Source of the DNA: Chloroflexota bacterium
GTDB taxonomy: Bacteria > Chloroflexota > Anaerolineae > Anaerolineales > Anaerolineaceae
Assembly: GCA_021825925.1 (NCBI GenBank)
Contig: JAKAFP010000004.1
Span: forward strand, 310,001-374,000
Direction: 5' to 3'
Length of the DNA stretch: 64,000 nt
A program made the position numbers and the translations under genes. The notes beneath the pieces are model-generated. The model was not told the origin of the DNA. It did no database searches and saw only the letters and a program-made list of their open reading frames with translations. Shown piece by piece: positions 43,317-53,091 of the stretch (the first letter of the stretch is position 1; every line of letters starts with the position of its first letter).

Positions 43317-43352
43317 AAAAGTAGTGGAGGTTCATGAACCTCCACTACTTTT
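43317..43352. terminator. Perfect 36 bp palindrome, bidirectional terminator
   Basis: AAAAGTAGTGGAGGTTCA (43317-43334) is followed directly by its exact complement (43335-43352), with T-rich sequence on both strands. It lies 31 nt from the end of the convergent chemotaxis receptor gene (43383), for which it is the likely terminator. Confidence 0.8.
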
Positions 43353-43382
43353 ATTATGAGCCTTGTTTATGAGAATCCCAGA

Positions 43383-45842
43383 TTATCCGGCACTTTCATC
43401 ATCATCCAGTTTGAAGCGGGTCACCAGATCACGCAGTAATTCCGCCAGAGAGGCAAGCTCCAAGGCTGAACCGGTCACTTCTTGAACCTGTGCCGTCATT
43501 TCTTCAGTGGAGGCGGAAACTTCCTGGATGGAAGCACTCGTTTCTTCACTGTTCGCGGCGATCACTTCCATGGCCGAGTTCACTTCACTTGAACTGGCGG
43601 ACATTTCTTCAGTGGCAGCCGTATTCTCTTCCACCACTGCTGAAACGCTGCCCATGGAATTATCCAGCTCAACTGCGGAATTGTTGATACTCTGTGCAGC
43701 AGCTGCAATACTGGAAACCTGATTGTTCACGCTTGCCACCGCATTGAGAATGCTTTCGAGCGCCACTCCGGACTGCCCTGCCCGAGCCACGCCGGTTTCA
43801 ACTTCCTGGGCGCCATCGTTCATGGCTGAGACTGCCTCTGCCACGCTGAGTTGAATCCCGCCGATCAACCCACTGATCTCGCGGGTTGCCATGGAGGATC
43901 TTTCAGCAAGCTTGCGAACCTCATCCGCCACCACCGCAAAGCCCTTGCCGTGTTCGCCGGCTCTCGCTGCCTCAATTGCTGCATTAAGAGCCAAAAGGTT
44001 GGTCTGGGATGAGATCTCTTCAATGGTCTGGACGATCGAACCGATCTGACTGGAACGTTCACCCATTTCTTGCACCTTGACCACCGAAATACCAACCTTG
44101 GACTTGATCGAATTCATGCCATTGATGGTCTCTTCGACTGTTTGAGCGCCGGTGCGGGCCGTCTCCGCGGCTTCACTGGCGGCCTTGGCACTCGACTGTG
44201 CATTATCTGCAATATCACGGATGGTGCTGCTGATCTGTGCTGCAATGGTCGTAGCCTGACCAACGGCCTGAGCCTGGTCTTGTGCACCCTGAGCCACGCC
44301 ATCAATCGCCATGGACATTTGCTCCACAGACTGAGTCGTGCGTGTCACGGTGCTGGCAAACTCATTCGTACCGGTGGCCATTTGTTGGATGGTAGCCGAA
44401 ATTTGCTCTGTGGCTCGTGAAGCCTGAGAAGCTGCATTGGCCAATCCGCCTGAGGCAACTTCCACTTTTTTGGCGCTGTCAGTCACTTGAGAAACCAGGC
44501 TCTTCAATTGGGCGGTCATGTCAGAAAAAGCGGTTCCCAGTTGGTCTTTGGCTGATCTGGCGGCCACCTTGATTGAAAGATCGCCTTTGGCTACCTGTTC
44601 AGCCACTTTGACCATGGAATCCAGATAATCTATCAGCGAAGAACCAGCGCGGGACATTTCGCCAATTTCGTCCTTCTGTGTCTTGATCTTATCAAGATAG
44701 CCCAGGTCAAGACCTGTCAGACTAAGGTCACCGGTAGCCAATTGATAGAAGGCTGCAGTGATGGTTTTCATCGGTTTGGTGATGAAGCGGACTGCTACCA
44801 GGGTTATGAAAATACCTAAAATGATCACTACCAGTGCGGCAACAAAGCTCATGATCAAACTGGTAACGATGGTCTTGTTGACCTCTGCCTGATCCTGAAC
44901 CATCAGGATATTCCAATGAAGTTTTTGTCCTTCTTCTCCACCCAATTGGCTGTAAGCCATGATCGAAGCATTGCCTTGCAGATCGGTGCCTTTGGTCCAG
45001 CCACTTTTTCCGCTCTCAAACAGAGCCATGATCTCTGCAGGAACCGGCTTCATGGTCAGCGCCGGATCCTTATTAAACAAGATGTTGCCATCCGCATCAA
45101 TCAGTGTGGCATTCCCTGTCTCACCTACTTTTACGGTTCCCAAAGTTTGGATCAGGGCAGAAACATCCAATGTTCCACGCACAATGCCAATGACTTTGTT
45201 TGTTTGGGGATCAAACACCGGCACACCGATATTCATGGCATAAGCTTTGGTGCTTTCATCAAACTCCACTGCCGCAACATAAGGATTGCCTTTGCCATCG
45301 GCATACGCTGATGACCACCAGCCTTCGTCGCCCTGTAAAAAGTCGCTGGTGCGGTCAGTCATCGAAACATTCAACCCTTTTTTATCTGTTACAAACACCT
45401 CAACTTCTTGAGGATTTGCTTTCATGAACTTCTTAAGATAAGTTGTCAGGTCATTATTCAATATGCCATTAACGGTTTCATCCATACTCGGGCTTTTATC
45501 AATCCAGGCTTGATCCAGAGCCTTGATCTGTGCTTCGGTCAAAGATGCACGGTCCACATTGGCTTGCTTGACGGCATCAATTAAATTTGGTGACAAAGCC
45601 AGCGTTTCAAGCACGGTGACTTCACCAAACACCTGATTGGCAGCCCTTAGCATCACTTCGTCCCCTAAAACCAGAAGCTGGTTGCCGGCGGTTTTGTTGG
45701 TTTCACGGACATTGGTAAGGTAATTTACGGTTAACAAAACGATGACGCTGAACAATGAAATTGTCAGAACTGCACTTATTACTTTCCCCCCGACGCTCCA
45801 ATCCGTCCAAAAACGTTTTCTCTTCCCTTTATCAATGCGCAT
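43383..45842 (-). CDS. Methyl-accepting chemotaxis protein
   Basis: 819 aa. A transmembrane helix at about 22-44 is followed by a periplasmic double-Cache-like sensor (about 45-320; [55 protein letters not shown] style), a second helix at about 325-350, HAMP ([20 protein letters not shown]) and the long signalling domain. The hairpin tip [20 protein letters not shown] is intact. Cache MCPs of this kind bind amino acids, amines or carboxylates, which would fit the neighbouring catabolic locus, but no ligand motif decides it. No CheR-binding pentapeptide is seen at the C-terminus. Single gene. Confidence 0.92.
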   Translation of the reverse strand: MRIDKGKRKRFWTDWSVGGKVISAVLTISLFSVIVLLTVNYLTNVRETNKTAGNQLLVLGDEVMLRAANQVFGEVTVLETLALSPNLIDAVKQANVDRASLTEAQIKALDQAWIDKSPSMDETVNGILNNDLTTYLKKFMKANPQEVEVFVTDKKGLNVSMTDRTSDFLQGDEGWWSSAYADGKGNPYVAAVEFDESTKAYAMNIGVPVFDPQTNKVIGIVRGTLDVSALIQTLGTVKVGETGNATLIDADGNILFNKDPALTMKPVPAEIMALFESGKSGWTKGTDLQGNASIMAYSQLGGEEGQKLHWNILMVQDQAEVNKTIVTSLIMSFVAALVVIILGIFITLVAVRFITKPMKTITAAFYQLATGDLSLTGLDLGYLDKIKTQKDEIGEMSRAGSSLIDYLDSMVKVAEQVAKGDLSIKVAARSAKDQLGTAFSDMTAQLKSLVSQVTDSAKKVEVASGGLANAASQASRATEQISATIQQMATGTNEFASTVTRTTQSVEQMSMAIDGVAQGAQDQAQAVGQATTIAAQISSTIRDIADNAQSSAKAASEAAETARTGAQTVEETINGMNSIKSKVGISVVKVQEMGERSSQIGSIVQTIEEISSQTNLLALNAAIEAARAGEHGKGFAVVADEVRKLAERSSMATREISGLIGGIQLSVAEAVSAMNDGAQEVETGVARAGQSGVALESILNAVASVNNQVSSIAAAAQSINNSAVELDNSMGSVSAVVEENTAATEEMSASSSEVNSAMEVIAANSEETSASIQEVSASTEEMTAQVQEVTGSALELASLAELLRDLVTRFKLDDDESAG

Positions 45843-46047
45843 TTTTATACTCCATACGACTAATCCGATAAGTGCCCATCCGAAATGGGGGGTGACCTAC
45901 TACCTGATAAATGGATTGAGTATCAATGTTGGCAATGAAGAATCGCTATTTACCATCTTTATTGTAGGATTTTTGGAACTGCCAATCAATAAAGAAAGAT
46001 AAATAGTAGATAAAAAAAATGTAAATAATAATATTTATTAAACGAAT

Positions 46048-46086
46048 GCCGGATGTCCACCTCCGTTTCAAAGATAAACATCCGGC
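46048..46086 (-). terminator. Hairpin after the DUF1521 gene
   Basis: GCCGGATGT (46048-46056) and ACATCCGGC (46078-46086), 9 bp perfect stem with a 21 nt loop, 22 nt downstream of the stop at 46108; followed on the minus strand by ATTCGTTTAATAA. Confidence 0.6.
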
Positions 46087-46107
46087 CAGGCTGATAATTG
46101 CTCAGCG

Positions 46108-47049
46108 TCAAACCTGTTGGTTAACCTGCAGAATGGATAACTGTGTGGTTATGCGTTGATTGTATGTGAACTCTATATAGCTGGACGGTCGGTTGGTGAC
46201 GATCGGCCCCGTGGTCTTTCCCCAGACCAAATTTTTGGCTGCATCATACCAATCATTGCCGTCACCGCCTGCATAGACCGTATCGCCCATAGGCACTGAA
46301 CTCAATGCAGAAAACCCGTCATTGTTGACAGATCTCGCAAAAAGTCCGCCAGCCTCATCCCAATTATTGGAACCCGAGCCAATGCCCGTCAGATGCTGAC
46401 TACCTTTGAAGATATCCACCTGCTCGATGATGCCGCTGTCACGTGCAGTGAAGGTAATACGGGTGTTGTCAGAAAGCATGAAGGTGGTGTATTTATCGCT
46501 TTCGGTCAGATCCTTGAAATCTCCGTTTAGCTCACCTTCCTGATCGGAGGTATCAATGTGCGGATCTCCCCAGATGGTGGTGCTCTTATTGCTCCATTTA
46601 TCTGTGATCTTGAGCGTCGAGCCGTTGCTGAACTCAAAGCGATAACGGTCAGTTTCAGCCAGGTTTCGATTCCTTACCACCAAGCCATCCACTTTTTCCA
46701 TGCTGACATAAGTAAGGGTGGCTTGTGTCTCGACCTGTTCAAAAAACTCAATGACTTTTGCCTGTGGAGATTGTTCAGGCTGCTCTTTTGGGCCGTAGAT
46801 CTTCTTATAAAGATCCGCCAATCGGATATCCACATTGAGATCATTAGGACCACCTTGCGGAGTTATCACGGCAGATTGTGCTGATTTTCCGGCATCGCTG
46901 ATTTGAGCATCATCTTTTTCCAACTCAGAGGAGGCAGCCTTTTCGGCTGTTCGATCCCCCTTTTGTCTGGCTTCTGAAATTCTGGAGTGAAGCATCAATC
47001 TATAAGCCATACGAATATCTGTAATACTACTTTCAATCGTATCACTCAT
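46108..47049 (-). CDS. DUF1521 (metal-ion-inducible autocatalysis, MIIA-like) domain protein
   Basis: 313 aa from the ATG at 47049 (AAGGA 8 nt upstream); the frame extends to 47169, but the earlier start has no site. Residues 1-100 are charged and helical. Residues 150-275 match the DUF1521 domain: TTIWGDPHIDTSDQEGELNG (in part), GDFKDL, FMLSDNTRITFTARD, GSNNWDEAGGLFA and GNDWYDAAKNLVWG. In rhizobial NopE1 this domain cleaves itself between D and P of GDPH when calcium is bound; here that bond is D162-P163 and the surrounding acidic residues are present. No signal peptide is visible and no secretion genes are near. Role unknown. Confidence 0.75.
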   Translation of the reverse strand: MSDTIESSITDIRMAYRLMLHSRISEARQKGDRTAEKAASSELEKDDAQISDAGKSAQSAVITPQGGPNDLNVDIRLADLYKKIYGPKEQPEQSPQAKVIEFFEQVETQATLTYVSMEKVDGLVVRNRNLAETDRYRFEFSNGSTLKITDKWSNKSTTIWGDPHIDTSDQEGELNGDFKDLTESDKYTTFMLSDNTRITFTARDSGIIEQVDIFKGSQHLTGIGSGSNNWDEAGGLFARSVNNDGFSALSSVPMGDTVYAGGDGNDWYDAAKNLVWGKTTGPIVTNRPSSYIEFTYNQRITTQLSILQVNQQV

Positions 47050-47320
47050 TCTGTCCATCCTTGAACATTTTTGGCGTTCATCCTTGAACTGCCAATTCAA
47101 TTGTCTGTACAAATATTTTCGGCTGATTTCAAAAAACCTATAATAAAACCTGTCAAGGTTGAAGAACACAACAGGTAATTACAAACTGTAATTATTAATA
47201 GCCTATAATAATAAGGTTGGATCATCACAACTGGTTAATGAATTTAGTGTTCTTTCTATCAACATATCTGTTATAAGACAGCATAGCAGGATGCATAAAC
47301 GCTGTAAAAAGGAGTAATGG

Positions 47321-48181
47321 ATGAATTGGTCCTTCATAGTAATCATCATTCAACTCATCTTCCTGGAAGGCATCCTTTCAATAGATAATGCCGCCGTACT
47401 CGGTGCAATGGTACTGCCACTGTCTGACACCGAAGAAGTCCCCTGGCCAAAAGGGATGAAGAAATTCGGACACGCCGTGAACAAGTTGTTTGGCCCTCAA
47501 AGATTGGCTGCCTTGCGGGTTGGCTTGTTGGGCGCTTACATCGGCCGTGGTATTATGCTCGTTTTGGCCAGTTTTATTATTGCCAATCCCTGGTTAAAAC
47601 TGATCGGCGCCGCATATCTGATCAAATTGGCCCTGGACGACCTGAGTGCTCACGGCTATTCAAGCAGCGATGATGAAGAAATGAACACCGTCAAGGTACG
47701 CACTTTCTGGATGACCGTATTGAGCGTCGAGTTAATGGATCTGGCCTTTAGCCTCGATAACGTGGTGGCTGCGGTCTCGCTCTCAGATAAATTGTGGGTG
47801 GTGATGGTAGGTGTGGCCATCGGCATCTTATTGATGCGGTTTGCTGCAGGAATGTTCAGTTATGTGGTGGAAAAAGAACCCATTCTAAAGACGGCAGCCT
47901 ACATTCTGGTTCTGAATATCGGAATTGAACTGCTGCTCGAAGATCTGGCCCATATTGAAATTGGCGATTGGACGCGCTTCGGCATTTCGGTTCTCACCAT
48001 TCTCTTGTCTCTTGCTTATGCTCACTTCCCATTCGTCAGAGTGGTCAGACCCGTCTTGATCTGGTTAAGCCGTGGTTTTGGCATCATCAATAACCTTATC
48101 AGTTGGATCTTAAGTCCGATAAGCGCCATTTTCGGCTTGTTTTTCTCACTATTCAAACAAAAAGAAAGTCCCACCGAATAA
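47321..48181 (+). CDS. TerC-family integral membrane protein
   Basis: 286 aa with about seven to eight transmembrane helices. TerC signature sites are both present: EGILSIDNAAVLGAMV (about residues 13-28) and MDLAFSLDNVVAAVSLS (about 143-159), whose acidic residues are thought to bind a metal. Members export manganese or other divalent metals, often during protein secretion or tellurite resistance. AAAGGAG precedes the ATG. A terminator follows. It is a single-gene unit, with no other ter genes. Confidence 0.88.
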   Translation: MNWSFIVIIIQLIFLEGILSIDNAAVLGAMVLPLSDTEEVPWPKGMKKFGHAVNKLFGPQRLAALRVGLLGAYIGRGIMLVLASFIIANPWLKLIGAAYLIKLALDDLSAHGYSSSDDEEMNTVKVRTFWMTVLSVELMDLAFSLDNVVAAVSLSDKLWVVMVGVAIGILLMRFAAGMFSYVVEKEPILKTAAYILVLNIGIELLLEDLAHIEIGDWTRFGISVLTILLSLAYAHFPFVRVVRPVLIWLSRGFGIINNLISWILSPISAIFGLFFSLFKQKESPTE

Positions 48182-48203
48182 GGTTTGTGCAGAAGCACAT
48201 GGC

Positions 48204-48242
48204 AACCGCCCCTGGTTCATGACTAAACCGGGGCGGTTTTAA
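48204..48242 (+). terminator. Rho-independent terminator of the TerC gene
   Basis: AACCGCCCC (48204-48212) and GGGGCGGTT (48230-48238), 9 bp GC-rich stem, followed by TTTTAAAT, 23 nt after the stop. Confidence 0.87.
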
Positions 48243-48323
48243 ATAATTGGTATTATTGCTGAAAACTGGTGAGATAATTCTTATAAGATCACACGTTTTC
48301 GGTGCATTTATGAAAGGTTCAAG

Positions 48324-49226
48324 ATGACCAAGAATTCTGATACCGTAATTGCTTTTTGTTACCGACCGGGAGAAAACACCCGCGAAGCCGCGTTACTTGC
48401 TAAAAACCTGGTCCGTTTTAGCGGCCATTTCAATGAATGCCTGCATTGGATATTCGAAATACCAGCCCCAAAAGCCGGGTCAGAAGTTTTACCCTCCAAC
48501 CCGAATTTTATCCGTTTCGCTCCCTCGATCCCGACTGACGCCGCGAGGTTTCCGTTTGCCGATAAGGTGTTCATTGCTGCCGAAGCAGAACAACTGGCAG
48601 AAGAATCACTTGCCCCTCAATTGGTCTGGATGGATACAGACACCCTCGTGATGAAAGAGCCGCAGGCTTTGATCCTCAAGGAAGGTATCAAAATTGCCAT
48701 CCCCCCGGTGCACATCCAAAATATCAGTTCCAGAATGGACCAGGCGTCAGACGGTTTCTGGCAGCTCATCTATTCTCATTGCCGTGTCTCAAAAAATCAC
48801 ATTTTTCAAATGACCACCGTAGTGGATAAAATTCAAATTCGTCCGCATTTTAATGCCGGATTGATCTCCGCGAATCCGCAGTTCGGCATTTTAAGGCGTT
48901 GGCGCGATAATTTCGCCGGTCTGTATCAAGATCCACGCATGGTAGAGTTCTATGAACAAGACAAACGCTATAAGTTATATCTTCACCAGGCTGTCCTGGC
49001 GGCCACGATCCTGAACCAGTGCAAACGGGATGAGATCAAGCTGCTGCCCAATGAATACAATTTTCCGCTTCATCTGCTCGACCGCATGGATGAAAAGGAC
49101 AAACCCGTCTGGCTCAACGACCTGGTGACCGCCCGCTATGACGATTTTGATCAGACCGGTTGGCAAACCGCCTTGCCGATCAAGGAACCCTTTAAGTCAT
49201 GGTTGACTGATGCATTGAAGAAATAG
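48324..49226 (+). CDS. Glycosyltransferase-like (GT-A fold) protein
   Basis: 300 aa. The clearest feature is APQLVWMDTDTLVMKEPQAL (about residues 102-121), with a hydrophobic strand and DxD motif as in metal-dependent GT-A glycosyltransferases. HFNAGLISANPQFGILRRW and LHQAVLAATIL match the acceptor side of GT8-like enzymes, and LLPNEYNFPLHLLDRM the end. No signal or transmembrane segment. Neighbours give no clue to the substrate. The family assignment rests on the DxD pattern and is moderate. Confidence 0.5.
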   Translation: MTKNSDTVIAFCYRPGENTREAALLAKNLVRFSGHFNECLHWIFEIPAPKAGSEVLPSNPNFIRFAPSIPTDAARFPFADKVFIAAEAEQLAEESLAPQLVWMDTDTLVMKEPQALILKEGIKIAIPPVHIQNISSRMDQASDGFWQLIYSHCRVSKNHIFQMTTVVDKIQIRPHFNAGLISANPQFGILRRWRDNFAGLYQDPRMVEFYEQDKRYKLYLHQAVLAATILNQCKRDEIKLLPNEYNFPLHLLDRMDEKDKPVWLNDLVTARYDDFDQTGWQTALPIKEPFKSWLTDALKK

Positions 49227-49404
49227 TGATTCTGCCAGTGGTGGGGATCCCCCCTACGGAGGACTTCGCGCTTCGCATTGACAAAGAAAATGGTGATTTG
49301 ATTTCAGACCCGAGCCAATCAATGACCGCTCAGTATTGGTCTGGCAATGCTCGCGATGACAGACATTTATATGCGTTATTGTTTGCCTGTCAGACTAAAA
49401 AGCA

Positions 49405-49460
49405 AGACCCCCGCGATGGATCATTGAGAATTCCTCTGATCATAAAAACCGCGGGGGTCT
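49405..49460 (-). terminator. Hairpin terminator of the nad operon
   Basis: AGACCCCCGCG (49405-49415) and CGCGGGGGTCT (49450-49460) form an 11 bp perfect stem, with an inner GATCA/TGATC pair. On the minus strand TTGCTTTTTAG follows. It is 27 nt downstream of nadB. The rest of 49227-49486 shows no gene. Confidence 0.72.
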
Positions 49461-49486
49461 GTATTAAAGATTTCCAAATAGATGTG

Positions 49487-51094
49487 TCAGATCAACCGGT
49501 CGCCGTCATGTTCGAGCGCGTCTTCGCGGTAATGACATCCCCGGCTCTGCCGGTTATGCAGCGCTGAACGGGCAATGATCAAAGACACCTCAACCGCATT
49601 GCGCAGCCCGATCAAACCGTCGCTCAAGCGTGTGGTGCGGTAGAAGGTTTCGATCTCGCTCCACATATGGCGCAACTCGCGGATGGCACGGGACAAACGC
49701 TCGGTGTTGCGTTCAAGCCCGACATAATGCCACATGATGTTGCGAATGGTCTGCATGTCGCCCTGGATCAGCGCGGCATCCGGGTCGGCAGTCAATCCGC
49801 TCTCATCCCACGAGGGCACCTCCGCAGCTTGTTTGAATTCAAAGGAGGGCAGTCCATCCAGTTTTTCTGATATATTCTTACCGGCACGGTATCCCCAGGT
49901 CAGGCCTTCAAGCAGTGAAGTGGATGCCAACCGATTCGCGCCGTGCAACCCGGTGCAGCTGCATTCTCCCAGGGCATACAGGTTTTGTATGCTGCTCCTG
50001 CCCCAACCATCCACCAGAACGCCGCCGCAGAAATAGTGTTCTGCCGGCACCACGGGGATGGATTCCTTGGTGATATCAATGCCGTGCTCCAGGCATTTTT
50101 TGTATATATTTGGAAAACGGTGTTTGATGGCTTTGGCTTCCATGTGGGTTGCCAGATCCAACAGCACAAAATTGTATCCGTAGGTTTCCATCTGGTGATG
50201 GATGGCACGTGCCACGACATCACGCGGTGCCAGGTCCTTCCACTGTGGGGAGTACTCGGCCATGAACGGTCTCCCATCCGGGGTCAGCAGGATGGCGCCT
50301 TCACCACGTACGGATTCGCTGATCAAAAATCCCTCGGCTCCGGGAGTGGAAAGCGAGGTGGGATGGAACTGCACATATTCTGCATTTTCGATCCGCGCAC
50401 CGGCCCGATGGGCCATGGCCAGACCATCACCTCGTGCGCCTGCCGGGTTGGTGGTGTTCATATAGATCCGGCCGATGCCTCCGGTTGCCAAAATGGTGAC
50501 AGCCGAGAAATAGCGATGCACTGTGCGTTCCTTGCGATCAAAAGCATAAGCCCCATGACAGGTCACCGGTTCGTATGATTTCAACGGGTCGCGTGAATGA
50601 TGCGGAAAGGTGATCAAGTCCACAGCTGTGAGATTGTTAAGCACGGTGATGTTTGGGCATTTCTTGATGGCTTCCAACAAGCCGGTAATGATGGCCTGAC
50701 CTGTGCCATCGCCCACATGAAGAATGCGCCTGCATGAGTGGGCTGCCTCGAGCGTGTATTCGGGTCCGCCATCTGAACCGGTGTCAAATTTGATGCCTGC
50801 CAGGTTGACGAGCAGATCTTGGATGATACCCGGACCTTCTTCGGCGAGGATGCGTGCCGCTTCAGGCGAAGCCGCACCAGCCCCGGCCGCAACGATATCT
50901 CTTGCCAGAATTTCAGCACTATCATTCTCGCCGCGCCCGATGATGCCGCCCTGTGCGTAGCGGGTATTGGATTCCTGCGGGTCTTTTTCACGCGTGAGGA
51001 TGGTGATCTTGAGCTTTGGGTTTTTTGCCAGGGTTAGAGCAGCAGAAGCGCCTGCAATACCACAGCCAATAATGAGTACATCTGAATTCTGCAT
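49487..51094 (-). CDS. nadB: L-aspartate oxidase
   Basis: 535 aa, the normal length. N-terminal FAD motif VLIIGCGIAGASAALTLAK (6-24), the fumarate-reductase-type region SNTRYAQGGI (about 42-51), EYVQFHPTSL, GEGAILLTPDGRPFM and ALGECSCTGLHGANRLAS for flavin binding, then the C-terminal helical domain. It oxidises L-aspartate to iminoaspartate for quinolinate synthesis; in anaerobes fumarate can replace oxygen. It is the last gene of nadC-nadA-nadB, 9 nt after nadA. Confidence 0.95.
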   Translation of the reverse strand: MQNSDVLIIGCGIAGASAALTLAKNPKLKITILTREKDPQESNTRYAQGGIIGRGENDSAEILARDIVAAGAGAASPEAARILAEEGPGIIQDLLVNLAGIKFDTGSDGGPEYTLEAAHSCRRILHVGDGTGQAIITGLLEAIKKCPNITVLNNLTAVDLITFPHHSRDPLKSYEPVTCHGAYAFDRKERTVHRYFSAVTILATGGIGRIYMNTTNPAGARGDGLAMAHRAGARIENAEYVQFHPTSLSTPGAEGFLISESVRGEGAILLTPDGRPFMAEYSPQWKDLAPRDVVARAIHHQMETYGYNFVLLDLATHMEAKAIKHRFPNIYKKCLEHGIDITKESIPVVPAEHYFCGGVLVDGWGRSSIQNLYALGECSCTGLHGANRLASTSLLEGLTWGYRAGKNISEKLDGLPSFEFKQAAEVPSWDESGLTADPDAALIQGDMQTIRNIMWHYVGLERNTERLSRAIRELRHMWSEIETFYRTTRLSDGLIGLRNAVEVSLIIARSALHNRQSRGCHYREDALEHDGDRLI

Positions 51095-51103
51095 AGTTTT
51101 TCG

Positions 51104-52138
51104 TTATCCTATATGGAGCATGCGTTCAACGGCCTGGTAGGCGCGCACGCGGATGTCTTCTGGTACTTCGATCACGTATTGGTTCTTCTGCAAGGCCTCA
51201 AGCGTGTTTTCCATGGTGATCTGGTTCATATGCGGACAGCGCACACTGCACATCCTCAACATATTTTTATCGGGGTTCTCCGCCGCCACATTATCGCCCA
51301 TCGAACACTCGGTCAACAAGAGGTATTTGGGCGCATTCGTCTGACGAATAAACTTGATCATGGCGGAGGTGCTGCCTGAAAAATCGGAAGCCGCCACCAC
51401 TTCGGGGCTGCATTCGGGATGGGCCATGATCAGCACATCAGGGTACTGCTCACGTACATTGGCGATATCCTGCACGGTGTATTTCTCGTGTACTTCGCAC
51501 CGTCCGCGCCAGCCCACCATTTGCACATCCAACAGTGATTCATTGGCAGGTTGAACAGCACTTAAGCTCGGAAAGATGATGTGTTTACCTGTTTCCTTGG
51601 CCACATTGCTGGCCAGATATTCATCAGGCAAGAAGATGATCGTGTCAGAATGCAGTGATTCCACCACCGCCACGGCATTACCCGAGGTACAGCAGATATC
51701 GGTTTCGGCTTTCACGTCGGCATAGGTGTTGATATAGGTCACCACGGGGACGCCCGGGTAACGCTTTTTCAACCCCCGAACATCTTCCGCAGTGATGCTT
51801 GCGGCCAGCGAGCATCCAGCGAGCGAGGGAATGAGCACGGTCTTGGTGGGATTTAAGATCTTTGCCGTCTCGGCCATGAATTTAACCCCGCAGAAGAGGA
51901 TGATCGGTTTATCCGTTTCGGCAGCCTTGCGACTCAATTCAAGCGAATCGCCTTTAATATCCGTCACGGCATGGAACAAGACCGGGTCCATATAGTTGTG
52001 ACCCAGGATCACTGCGTTTTTTTTCTTTTTCAAATCGTTAATTTGAACGGCCAATTCCGACTTGTACCGTAGTTCCACATCCGGCACAATGTCTGCCAGT
52101 TTTTCTTTTAAGTTCAGGTACATTTCTTCAGTTGTCAT
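51104..52138 (-). CDS. nadA: Quinolinate synthase
   Basis: 344 aa. Conserved NadA segments: AVILGHNYMDPVLFHAV, GDSLELSRKAA, ILFCGVKFMAETAKIL, LAGCSLA, VTYINTYADVKAETDICCTSGN, MAHPECSPEVVAASDFSGST and CSVRCPHMNQITMENTLEAL. The three invariant [4Fe-4S] cysteines are in FCGVKF, PECSPE and CSVRCPHM. It condenses iminoaspartate with dihydroxyacetone phosphate. Its ATG overlaps the nadC stop (TAATG). Confidence 0.96.
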   Translation of the reverse strand: MTTEEMYLNLKEKLADIVPDVELRYKSELAVQINDLKKKKNAVILGHNYMDPVLFHAVTDIKGDSLELSRKAAETDKPIILFCGVKFMAETAKILNPTKTVLIPSLAGCSLAASITAEDVRGLKKRYPGVPVVTYINTYADVKAETDICCTSGNAVAVVESLHSDTIIFLPDEYLASNVAKETGKHIIFPSLSAVQPANESLLDVQMVGWRGRCEVHEKYTVQDIANVREQYPDVLIMAHPECSPEVVAASDFSGSTSAMIKFIRQTNAPKYLLLTECSMGDNVAAENPDKNMLRMCSVRCPHMNQITMENTLEALQKNQYVIEVPEDIRVRAYQAVERMLHIG

Positions 52139-52998
52139 TAATGCCTTCCTGGTTTCTCCAGATAATCAAAACTAACATCAAATACTAATACCGAATGGGT
52201 CAGCGCGCCAATGGAGATGAAATCCACTCCGGTTTGGGCAACCGTGTGTACGTTTTCAAGGGTGACATTGCCAGAAGCCTCGAGCTTGGCTCTGCCATTA
52301 TTCATTTTGACAGCCTGGCTCATCATTTCACAACTCATATTATCCAAAAGGATGCGCTCCACACCCAATTCAAGGGCAGCTTCTACATCGCTTAAAGTAC
52401 GGGCCTCCACTTCGATCTCAAGGCCTGTCTTGGCTGCCCTGGCATTTTCAACTGCTTTTGCAATCGACCCCGCAAAATCTATATGGTTGTCTTTGATCAA
52501 GATCATGTCATAAAGCCCGATGCGATGATTGGTTCCACCCCCCAGTTTTACGGCCAGTTTGTCAAACTCGCGCAAACCGGGGACGGTCTTGCGGGTATCC
52601 AGGATCTTCGCGTTTGTTCCTTTTACGGCATCCACATAGCGGCGGGTTAATGTACTGATGCCGGACATGCGACCCATAAAATTCAAAGCAGTGCGTTCAG
52701 CGGTAAGCAATGTTCGGGCTGACCCTGTCAACTGCATCAGTTCCTGTCCTTTGCTAACCTGTTGACCTTCTTCAGCTGTCAGGCGGCATTCGATTTGAGG
52801 GTCGCACAATTTGTAAACTGCCTGTGCCACCAGCAAGCCGGAGATGATCCCCTCCTGTTTGGCAATGATATGTCCCTTTAGTTGTTCATCCGCCGGAATG
52901 ATCGCATTCGAAGTGACATCTCCCGGACCAATATCTTCAGCCAGAGCATGTTGGATTGTTTCAAGCATATTTTCAGTAATTGGGTAGGTTGTCATCAT
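52138..52998 (-). CDS. nadC: Nicotinate-nucleotide pyrophosphorylase (quinolinate phosphoribosyltransferase)
   Basis: 286 aa. EDIGPGDVTSNAI near the start, AERTALNFMGRMSGI, KILDTRKTVPGLREFDKLAV, GGGTNHRIGLYDMILIKDNH, EIEVEARTLSDVEAAL and ERILLDNMSCEMM are the QPRTase signature in order, including the basic residues that bind quinolinate. First gene of the nad operon. The start is either of two adjacent ATGs (52998 or 52995). Confidence 0.96.
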   Translation of the reverse strand: MMTTYPITENMLETIQHALAEDIGPGDVTSNAIIPADEQLKGHIIAKQEGIISGLLVAQAVYKLCDPQIECRLTAEEGQQVSKGQELMQLTGSARTLLTAERTALNFMGRMSGISTLTRRYVDAVKGTNAKILDTRKTVPGLREFDKLAVKLGGGTNHRIGLYDMILIKDNHIDFAGSIAKAVENARAAKTGLEIEVEARTLSDVEAALELGVERILLDNMSCEMMSQAVKMNNGRAKLEASGNVTLENVHTVAQTGVDFISIGALTHSVLVFDVSFDYLEKPGRH

Positions 52999-53091
52999 GC
53001 ATCCCTTATTAATGCGCCATCCATTGAATCAGGTCGCTCCCCAATTATAAAGCTGAGGGGATAAATATGAGGGATGCTTTATCAGAAAAAG

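Noticed and set aside
49226..49567. Plus-strand ORF of 113 aa between the glycosyltransferase-like gene and nadB
   Set aside because: It overlaps the glycosyltransferase-like stop, contains the nad terminator hairpin and runs into nadB; no ribosome site or domain.
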